From Alitta virens (lineage: Eukaryota; Annelida; Polychaeta; Phyllodocida; Nereididae): 64,000 nt of DNA. The notes under the pieces were generated by a model. The model did not search any database. It saw only the letters and a list, made by a program, of their open reading frames with translations, and was not told the DNA's origin. Made by a program: the position numbers and the translations under genes. The stretch is taken from positions 3,467,515 to 3,531,514 of the forward strand of contig OW028582.1 of the NCBI GenBank assembly GCA_932294295.1. Reading direction: 5' to 3'. Positions 1 through 6,838 of the stretch are shown here, one piece after another (position 1 is the first letter of the stretch; each line of letters opens with the position of its first letter).

Positions 1-25
1 CAGTGAACCGTATATGTGATTTATA

Positions 26-220
26 ACTGTTACGCAGAACAGTGCGCTTGGAAATATTAACTGGAAATCAAGAATAATATCAAAATTACTCCAATCATGT
101 AATGTTATGCAGAAAGATCTGAAACAGTAATAACACAAATATCTGTTTTGCAGAACAGTATATTAACACCTTGACCTTTAAAAAACTGTCAGAACATTTA
201 ATACTGTTACGCAGAACAGT
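26..220. repeat. Dispersed 18-bp hairpin motif, 2 exact and 2 degenerate copies
   Basis: The motif ACTGTTacgcagAACAGT occurs exactly at 26-43 and 203-220. A near copy with 5-bp arms, CTGTTttgcagAACAG, lies at 143-158, and a weak copy lies at about 102-118. The arms ACTGTT and AACAGT are perfect reverse complements around a six-base loop. Spacing is irregular (about 75, 41 and 61 bases), so this is not a clean tandem repeat. It could be the edge of a degraded minisatellite, a subterminal repeat cluster of a DNA transposon, or a set of binding sites. The motif itself is directly visible; any role is inference. Confidence 0.6.
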
Positions 221-512
221 CTACCTTATGATCATTTATGTCTTTGTAACATTTAAAAGTCAATCAATAAACAACTAGACTTATTTCGACGAATCTGGTC
301 AGCAGATTATTTAGTTTATTTCAGCAGAAGCACATATATCAGTGCGTCGGTGAACATTCTACCGCATTAACATAATCTCGTGAGAGTCTGGTAGATCTAA
401 CAGATGTAGCCCCTGGCAGATTGTCCAAGCACTAAGTACACAAACAATAAAGTAACTGTTTAGCAGGATGTTCTGAACAACTTTAATATAACCTTAACAT
501 GTTCTGTTTCAG
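221..512. other. AT-rich non-coding stretch, probable intron before the Ulp1-like exon
   Basis: No long open frame is present. The stretch ends in a good 3' splice site (gttctgtttcag, AG at 511-512), and the frame used by the following exon meets a TAA at 495-497, so the coding sequence must be spliced in from further upstream. The histidine and aspartate parts expected for an Ulp1 peptidase are not visible here and presumably lie left of the window. Confidence 0.5.
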
Positions 513-755
513 ACAGTAAAGCAGACCAACGGGAATGACTGCGGAATTCACCTGATCCTGCAAGCTCGGGGGCTGCTAATGGGAGGTAAACACCTCACAG
601 CTAAGTATATTGAAAAAAGGGGCGAGGGGAACTCAAAGCAGTCATCTCCGGATATGATAAACAAGGAAATAAGAAATAGAACTTTAGCGGATGGATTGTG
701 TGAAACCGATGACATTTCTAATTATTACTACATTTTCTATGTACATAATAAATAA
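513..755 (+). CDS. Ulp1/SENP-like (C48) cysteine peptidase, 3'-terminal exon (partial)
   Basis: This is the last coding exon of a probable SUMO/ubiquitin-like-protein-type cysteine protease. After the acceptor AG at 511-512 the frame reads TVK and then QTNGNDCGIHLILQARG. That holds the Q-x-N-x-x-D-C-G signature of Ulp1 peptidases: the Gln of the oxyanion hole (codon 522-524) and the catalytic Cys (540-542). The frame stays open through a charged, poorly conserved tail to TAA at 753-755, which overlaps AATAAA signals. A GT at 586-587 could act as a donor, but the uninterrupted tail and the polyadenylation signals favour a terminal exon. The catalytic His and Asp exons are not in view. Such proteases occur both as host genes and as cargo of eukaryotic DNA transposons. 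A transposase-like relic converging from the right favours the mobile-element origin, by inference. Confidence 0.68.
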   Translation, partial: TVKQTNGNDCGIHLILQARGLLMGGKHLTAKYIEKRGEGNSKQSSPDMINKEIRNRTLADGLCETDDISNYYYIFYVHNK

Positions 756-763
756 ATAATAAA
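747..763 (+). terminator. Cluster of AATAAA polyadenylation signals
   Basis: AATAAA occurs at 747-752, 751-756 and 758-763, overlapping and directly following the stop codon of the Ulp1-like exon. This fits the 3' end of a + strand transcript. AT-rich DNA produces the hexamer by chance, so the position just after the stop is the main support. Confidence 0.45.
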
Positions 764-1046
764 GCTTCTACAAGTTGTTTTTAGATTATTTTCAATTATC
801 AATTTTTAGGACCTGACCCTACCTGATAATGGAAGCACTGACTTTGATTCAGCAAAAGAACACCTATAAATTTACTCGGTACATTTTTACCTAAAAGATT
901 TCAAGGTGTGACATCTGATTCCACAAATCATTGTATTATGGATACTGTACACATAACTTCACATAAATAGCAAATAGCTTAAACAATATAAAGGAAATTA
1001 CATGAAATGTACTTTTAAAATCTATCAATTCTCAAAATAATCACAA
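764..1046. other. Intergenic AT-rich gap between convergent gene ends
   Basis: About 280 bases separate the end of the + strand Ulp1-like exon from the end of the - strand transposase-like exon. I see no open frame, repeat or RNA gene in it. Confidence 0.5.
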
Positions 1047-1514
1047 TTATATTCTTTTAAAAATGTAACTTAACTGGCAAAAATTTATCCTGTACATGAG
1101 CTGATACTCTGCTGAAAGATTAACAATTTTCAGACAATTGTGAAACCACGTAAAAGTGGCCAAAATTTGACGAAAGTTACTGCTGTCCATGTAAGACAGC
1201 ATACTCTTGAGCTTTCTTAGCTGTGAGTGTCGCTGCTCGGCCACTTGTGAATTAATGTTTCGATAAATAGCATATTGTCCAATATTGTATCCGCGACTGC
1301 AACCTGTAAGATCAACAGTAAACATGATGGAAAAATGTTTTGTAGAATAAAGAGACTATAGTTACTTACGTATTATGTACATATTACATAATTGTACATA
1401 GAGTGAAGTGAAGGCGATCAACAACAAATTTGGTCCGCTGAAAAAATGTTGTGCACCTGTTGAGAGCATAGGCGTGTAGGTGGCATTAGTTGTCATATAT
1501 TACCAGCTGAGGAC
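1047..1514 (-). pseudogene. KDZ-type transposase-like gene, two C-terminal exons with an in-frame stop
   Basis: Two exons can be read on the - strand. The upstream exon runs 1514 to 1398, after an acceptor (tttcttgtcacag, AG at 1516-1515). It encodes PQLVIYDN, a stop at 1488-1486, then CHLHAYALNR and KFVVDRLHF. A 94-base intron follows (GT at 1397-1396, AG at 1305-1304). The second exon runs 1303 to the TAA at 1049-1047 and includes CSRGYNIGQY, NINSQVAEQRHSQLRKLK and LSYM. Both junctions are phase 1, so they are compatible. As I recall KDZ-superfamily transposases, the Asp of YD-x-(A)C and the Glu of the EQ motif are DDE-type catalytic residues; I cannot confirm this by search. The stop replaces the residue just before the conserved Cys, so this copy looks inactive. 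The N-terminal exons, including the first catalytic Asp, are not identified. The donor, tat/gtacaa, is weak. Confidence 0.55.
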
Positions 1515-2323
1515 CTGTGACAAGAAATGACAAATTTTAAGAAACTACTACAAAATTATGTCTTGTGTACATCACAGAATAGTCAGATTGCCTTTAATAT
1601 GTTATTTACACTCATTACTGACATGTAACAATTATACTAAATTGTTAATCCTCTGGTTCAAAAATCTACTGCAATTATCAATAATATAAAAAATAATCTA
1701 TGTATAAATTTTTGGTGTCCTTATTTCCACTGTCGAAAGTGTTACGGCTTGAGTATTTTAATGGAAAATGGTAAATCATAATGCAAGTTCATAAGCTAGG
1801 TCAATGTACAAACAGCAAGGTTTCTAACTATCATTCCAAGCAAGTAGAAATGGCAAAAAAAAGCCAAGTATTATTAAAACATCATGTAGCTTGACATTCT
1901 GATTTTAGTAATGAAACAACCATTTTATCCATAAAAACCATAGCTATAGTTTTGATGGTTGGAATCATGATTGTCTGTCATTGACAGTACAGCTTCAAAA
2001 CTTGCTTGCGCATTTGTGCATCATAAAGTTCTATGACAATTAATAATGCACAGCCATACTGCTGAGTAATTTTCCACTTATTTAAACCCTTAGTCTAGCA
2101 TAATGCTTTTTAAGTAAATTAAGTACAAAAAAATTAATATTGTGCATTACTGGCATTAACTTTAAAGTAAAATTGAATGATATGCAATCACTGGCCGATC
2201 CAGTCCAGCCTCTAGGGCAAAATCATGACTATTAAGGTGTATGTCTGTCACCCTATAAGAAATTAAGGCTGGCCACGGCCCCTTGCTACCCCCGGATAGG
2301 CCAGTGCATGCAATTAGGTTTAC
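1515..2323. other. AT-rich non-coding stretch, probably intronic
   Basis: No convincing exon, RNA gene or repeat is visible on either strand. If the transposase-like gene extends to the right, this is its intron. Low-complexity A/T runs occur at about 1680-1710 and 1854-1875. Confidence 0.45.
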
Positions 2324-2407
2324 CTTGTTGGAATCTTGTTCGTAGACATGTAAAAGCACAATTGGGTGATTCTGCACTGTCCATGATATCAAACCCATAA
2401 CATACAC
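2324..2407 (-). CDS. Candidate 84-nt internal exon, unidentified
   Basis: On the - strand an acceptor (catttttag, AG at 2409-2408) is followed by 28 open codons beginning VYVMGLISWTVQNHPIV, then a donor AAG/GTAAAC with GT at 2323-2322. The exon is exactly 84 nt, so it starts and ends in the same phase. The open frame continues to 2162 if the donor is not used. I do not recognise the peptide. It could be an upstream exon of the transposase-like gene, but it ends in phase 0 while the next recognised exon (1514) needs phase 1, so at least one more exon would be required. It may also be chance. Confidence 0.25.
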
Positions 2408-2800
2408 CTAAAAATGTATTTGAATATTTAAATGCATTTGTCTCTCAATTAATCAATTAATAAAATAAAATGCTCAAGTGAAATTGAGAGCAATACAGAT
2501 ATCACAGACATGAGTGATAAGTCATAAACTGCTGTACACTCAGAGCAATAAAAAGGGCCCAATAATAGATCTATGAGCCAGCACCATTAAAATTCCTGTT
2601 TGAAATTAGGACCTCGCTGCAATTGCCTTTGAGAATCATTGAGAATAAAAATCCAACCTTTTATTCATCCTCAATTCACCCCTTATTTATATAGGTCCCT
2701 GAAGGCAAATAATGGATAGCTTGCAGATAGGATTGCACAGATGGCATGGTGTAAAGCATAAAATAACTTGAAAATTGTGAATTGTGCCTAAATGGATTTT
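2408..2800. other. AT-rich transition into the satellite, no gene seen
   Basis: The segment has A/T-rich stretches such as the aattaatcaattaataaaat run near 2447-2467 and no open frame of its own. An open frame on the - strand from 3002 to 2676 starts inside the satellite and reads through the junction into this flank; I treat it as accidental. The satellite begins at 2801. Confidence 0.5.
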
Positions 2801-3553
2801 CCATGAAAGTCCAGCTGACTGGACTTGGCTGTGGGGTTGAGTGAGTGGCACTCGTCTGGAACAACAGTCTCATCTTTGTTCCTGGCCCCGACCCGGATTC
2901 AGGTGACATTTCGCTTGGTCGTGTTGATGACTTTGTAGCAGTGAAAGACGTCGCTGTCGTTGTCGTCTTTTTCTCAGTGATTCGGCCGAGGTTCTGGACC
3001 ATGGTCTGTCCTGTGGGGGTTGCGTGAAATTCAGGGTGGCTGTGAATTTCAGATGCACAATGACATCGTGGGCGCCGTCATTGGGGGATTTTGGATTTTG
3101 GTCGAGCACGCTCGGGTTGTTCGTCACTACAACTGACTGGCGCACACCTTACACAACAAGGGAATCCCTGAGGAGCCTGTATGGGTTGACCTTGCATCCG
3201 TATTGACTTGCAGTCATTATTAGCTCTGCTATATATCACTATTGGAGCCTGTATCTCGTCCAGAATCGGCCTTGTCTGGTAGTATGCATGTAAGAGGTAT
3301 AGTACCGCTGCAGGAGTTGGTCTAGTGCGGAAAGGTGATCTTGCGCTGACACGCCGCAGCCCGTTGTGGCGCACCAGATGACGAAATTGACCTGGTTGTG
3401 CCAGAACTGCATCGGACTACAGTTCCAAGCTTGTACAACGTTGTCAGAAGTTACGTTAGGCAGCCGACACTTCTCAGACACATCCGGGTGCTGCGTTTGG
3501 ATCCATGAAAGTCCAGCCGACTGGACTTGGCTGTGGGGTTGAGTGAGTGGCAC

Positions 3554-3881
3554 TCGTCTGGAACAACAGTCTCATCTCATCTTTTGTCCAGAATCGGCCT
3601 TGTCTGGTAGTACGCGTGTAAGAGGTATAGTACCACTGCAGGAGTTGGTCTAGTGCAGACAGGTGATCTTGCGCTGACACGCCGCAGCCCGTTGTGGCGC
3701 ACCAGATGACGAAATTGACCTGGTTGTGCCAGAGCTGCATCGGACTAGAGTTCCAAGCTTGTACAACGTTGTCAGAAGTTACGTTAGGCAGCTGACACTT
3801 CTCAGACACATCCGGGTGCCGCGTTTGGATCCATGAAAGTCCAGCCGACTGGACTTGGCTGTGGGGTTGAGTGAGTGGCAC
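3554..3881. repeat. Type example of the S module (328 bp)
   Basis: The S module holds, in + strand order: tctcatctcatcttttgtcc, the tctggtagtacgcgtgtaag segment, ctgcaggagttggtctagtg, cgccgcagcccgttgtgg, gagttccaagcttg, gttaggcagctgacac, tttggatccatg, and the perfect dyad GTCCAGccgaCTGGAC (3839-3854 in this copy), ending gtgagtggcac. About 38 copies of 327-328 bp occur. In domain 3 the 327-bp subtype has tcatatttgtcc, tctggcagtacg and tgtatgagg. Confidence 0.92.
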
Positions 3882-4209
3882 TCGTCTGAAACAACAGTCT
3901 CATCTCATCTTTTGTCCAGAATCGGCCTTGTCTGGTAGTACGCGTGTGAGAGGTATAGTACCGCTGCAGGAGTTGGTCTAGTGCGGACAGGTGATCTTTC
4001 GCTGACTCGCCGCAGCCCGTTGTGGCGCACCAGATGACGAAATTGACCTGGTTGTGCCAGAACTGCATCGGACTAGAGTTCCAAGCTTGTACAACGTTGT
4101 CAGAAGTTATGTTAGGCAGCTGACACTTCTCAGACGCATCCGGGTGCCGCGTTTGGATCCATGAAAGTCCAGCCGACTGGACTTGGCTGTGGGGTTGAGT
4201 GAGTGGCAC
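3802..4209 (-). pseudogene. Protein-coding-like relic inside the S module (representative copy)
   Basis: This is the clearest of the recurrent - strand open stretches, 135 codons. It reads from gtgccactcactcaa (a GTG, not ATG) through SWIQTRHPD, QAWNSSPMQ, FWHNQVNFVIWCATTGCG, SALDQLLQRYYTSY, and across the module boundary to a stop in the next module. The Trp/Cys/Asn-rich core looks like folded-protein sequence, and its residues change little between modules. Reading on, the protein-like signal moves to another frame (LLHAYYQTRPILDEIQAPI, for example around 3239-3330), so the frame is broken within the repeat. The 328-bp period is not a multiple of three. I cannot name the family. The stretch most likely descends from part of one gene, possibly from a mobile element, captured and amplified as a satellite. 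Confidence 0.45.
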
Positions 4210-4914
4210 TCGTCTGGAACAACAGTCTCATCTTAGTTCCCGGCCCCGACCCGGATTCAGGTGACATTTCGCTTGGTCGTGGTGTTGATGACTTTGTAGC
4301 AGTGAAAGACGTCGCTGTCGTTGTCGTCTTTTTCTCAGTGGTTCGGCCAAGGTTCTGGACCATGGTCTGTCCTTTGGGGGTTGCGTGAAATTCAGGGTGG
4401 CTGTGAATTTCAGATGCACAATGACATCGTGGGCGCCGTCATTGGGGGATTTTGGATTTTGGTCGAGCACGCTCGGGTTGTTCGTCACTACAACTGACTG
4501 GCGCTCACCTTATACAACAAGGGGATCCCTGAGGAGCCTGTATGGGTTGACCTTGCATCTGTATTGACTTGCAGTCATTATTAGCTCTGCTATATATCAC
4601 TATTGGAGCCTGTATCTCGTCCAGAATCGGCCTTGTCTGGTAGTATGCATGTAAGAGGTATAGTACCGCTGCAGGAGTTGGTCTAGTGCGGACAGGTGAT
4701 CTTGCGCTGACACGCCGCAGCCCGTTGTGGCGCACCAGATGACGAAATTGACCTGGTTGTGCCAGAACTGCATCGGACTAGAGTTCCAAGCTTGTACAAC
4801 GTTGTCAGAAGTTACGTTAGGCAGCTGACACTTCTCAGACACATCCGGGTGCCGCGTTTGGATCCATGAAAGTCCTGCCGACTGGACTTGGCCGTGGGGT
4901 TGAGTGAGTGGCAC
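4210..4914. repeat. Type example of the L module (705 bp)
   Basis: L equals S with about 377 extra bases between the opening tctcatct and the cgtccagaatcggcc segment. The extra part holds ccccgacccggattcagg, gtcgctgtcgttgtcgtc, ggaccatggtctgtcc, gaatttcagatgcacaatg, the dyad CGAGCacGCTCG, a second GGATCC in aaggggatccctg, and ctatatatcactattgg. Two linked subtypes exist. One has gacattgtgg with gcgcacacc, gcatccgta and usually tatgcgtg. The other has gacatcgtgg with gcgctcacc, gcatctgta and tatgcatg. About 54 long modules of all lengths occur in the window. Confidence 0.92.
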
Positions 4915-5149
4915 TCGTCTGGAACAACAGTCTCATCTCATCTTTTGTCCATAATCCGCCTTGTCTGGTAGTACGCGTGTAAGAGGTATAGTACCGCTGC
5001 AGGAGTTGGTCTAGTGCGGACAGGTGATCTTGTGCTGACATGCCGCAGCCCGTTGTGGCGCACCAGATGACGAAATTGACCTGGTTGTGCCAGAACTGCA
5101 TCGGACTAGAGTTCCACTGGACATGGCTGTGGGGTTGATTGAGTGGCAC
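4915..5149. repeat. Type example of the T module (235 bp, S with a 93-bp deletion)
   Basis: T is an S module that lacks the 93 bases from agcttgtac to the loop of the GTCCAG/CTGGAC dyad, so gagttcca joins directly to ctggac. It also carries linked changes: gtccataatccgcc, gacatgccg and ggacatggc. Eighteen copies of 234-235 bp occur, nearly always after a long module and always before an S. The deletion length is a multiple of three, so the - strand open frame continues across it. Confidence 0.9.
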
Positions 5150-6838
5150 TCGTCTGGAACAACAGTCTCATCTCATCTTTTGTCCAGAATCCGCCTTGTC
5201 TGGTAGTACGCGTGTAAGAGGTATAGTACCGCTGCAGAAGTTGGTCTAGTGCGGACAGGTGATCTTGCGCTGACACGCCGCAGCCCGTAGTGGCGCACCA
5301 GATGATGAAATTGACCTGGTTGTGCCAGAACTGCATCGGACTAGAGTTCCAAGCTTGTACAAAGTTGTCAGAAGTTACGTTAGGCAGCTGACACTTCTCA
5401 GACACATCCGGGTGCCGCGTTTGGATCCATGAAAGTCCAGCCGACTGGACTTGGCTGTGGGGTTGAGTGAGTGGCACTCGTCTTGAACAACAGTCTCATC
5501 TTTGTTCCCGGCCCCGACCCGGATTCAGGTGACATTTCGCTTGGTCGTGGTGTTGATGACTTTGTAGCAGTGAAAGACGTCGCTGTCGTTGTCGTCTTTT
5601 TCTCAGTGGTTCGGCCGAGGTTCTGGACCATGGTCTGTCCTGTGGGGGTTGCGTGAAATTCAGGGTGGCTGTGAATTTCAGATGCACAATGACATTGTGG
5701 GCGCCGTCATTGGGGGATTTTGGATTTTGGTCGAGCACGCTCGGGTTGTTCGTCACTACAACTGACTGGCGCACACCTTACACAACAAGGGGATCCCTGA
5801 GGAGCCTGTATGGGTTGACCTTGCATCCGTATTGACTTGCAGTCATTATTAGCTCTGCTATATATCACTATTGGAGCCTGTATCTCGTCCAGAATCGGCC
5901 TTGTCTGGTAGTATGCGTGTAAGAGGTATAGTACCGCTGCAGGAGTTGGTCTAGTGCGGACAGGTGATCTTGCGCTGACACGCTGCAGCCCGTTGTGGCG
6001 CACCAGATGAGGAAATTGACCTGGTTGTGCCAGAACTGCATCGGACTAGAGTTCCAAGCTTGTAAAACGTTGTCAGATGTTACGTTAGGCAGCTGACACT
6101 TCTCAGACACATCCGGGTGCTGCGTTTGAATCCATGAAAGTCCAGCCGACTGGACTTGGCTGTGGGGTTGAGTGAGTGGCACTCGTCTGGAACAACAGTC
6201 TCATCTCATCTTTTGTCCAGAATCGGCCTTGTCTGGTAGTACGCGTGTAAGAGGTATAGTACCGCTGCAGGAGTTGGTCTAGTGCAGACAGGTGATCTTG
6301 CGCTGACACGCCGCAGCCCGTTGTGGCGCACCAGATGACGAAATTGACCTGGTTGTGCCAGAGCTGCATCGGACTAGAGTTCCAAGCTTGTACAACGTTG
6401 TCAGAAGTTACGTTAGGCAGCTGACACTTCTCAGACACATCCGGGTGCCGCGTTTGGATCCATGAAAGTCCAGCCGACTGGACTTGGCTGTGGGGTTGAG
6501 TGAGTGGCACTCGTCTGAAACAACAGTCTCATCTCATCTTTTGTCCAGAATCGGCCTTGTCTGGTAGTACGCGTGTGAGAGGTATAGTACCGCTGCAGGA
6601 GTTGGTCTAGTGCGGACAGGTGATCTTTCGCTGACTCGCCGCAGCCCGTTGTGGCGCACCAGATGACGAAATTGACCTGGTTGTGCCAGAACTGCATCGG
6701 ACTAGAGTTCCAAGCTTGTACAACGTTGTCAGAAGTTACGTTAGGCAGCTGACACTTCTCAGACGCATCCGGGTGCCGCGTTTGGATCCATGAAAGTCCA
6801 GCCGACTGGAATTGGCTGTGGGGTTGAGTGAGTGGCAC

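Larger units (their letters stand above)
2801..4209. repeat. Left edge of array: partial unit, L(702), S, S
   Basis: A partial module (2801-2851) is followed by L 2852-3553, S 3554-3881 and S 3882-4209. The first L module has more private changes than most. It lacks 3 bases of the usual gtggtgttgatg (about 2919), and has tgattcggcc for tggttcggcc, ggaatccct for ggatccct (losing a BamHI site), gcggaaaggtg, and gactacagttcc. Divergence at an array edge is the usual result of edge units taking little part in unequal exchange and conversion. Confidence 0.9.
4210..6838. repeat. Domain 1 higher-order block (2629 bp): L T S L S S
   Basis: Module ends are at 4914, 5149, 5477, 6182, 6510 and 6838. 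This is the prototype of the domain 1 order. The S pair at its end (6183-6838) repeats the pair seen at 3554-4209, including the gtgtgagagg and gatctttcgctgactcg variants of the second S. Confidence 0.85.

Noticed and set aside
325..351. Mini-exon after tttatttcag with a gtgaac donor
   Set aside because: It has only about 27 bases, no recognisable peptide and no frame link to the Ulp1-like exon.
1398..1437. Separate 40-nt exon after ttttttcag at 1438
   Set aside because: The frame upstream of this AG already encodes family-like residues (CHLHAYALNR, TTFFQ), so the tract is coding sequence that resembles a splice acceptor.
2205..2310. GC-rich island as a terminal repeat of a transposon
   Set aside because: It contains a short ggccacggcc near-dyad, but no matching copy or target-site duplication is visible in the window.
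2676..3002. Open frame on - strand crossing the array edge as a chimeric gene
   Set aside because: It begins with the recurrent satellite frame and continues into AT-rich flank with no conserved residues; chance read-through is sufficient.
3024..3206. Recurrent + strand 60-codon frame starting KFRVAVNFRCTM
   Set aside because: It starts at GTG, recurs in every L module and lies opposite the - strand frame. The composition is repetitive and there is no evidence of selection.
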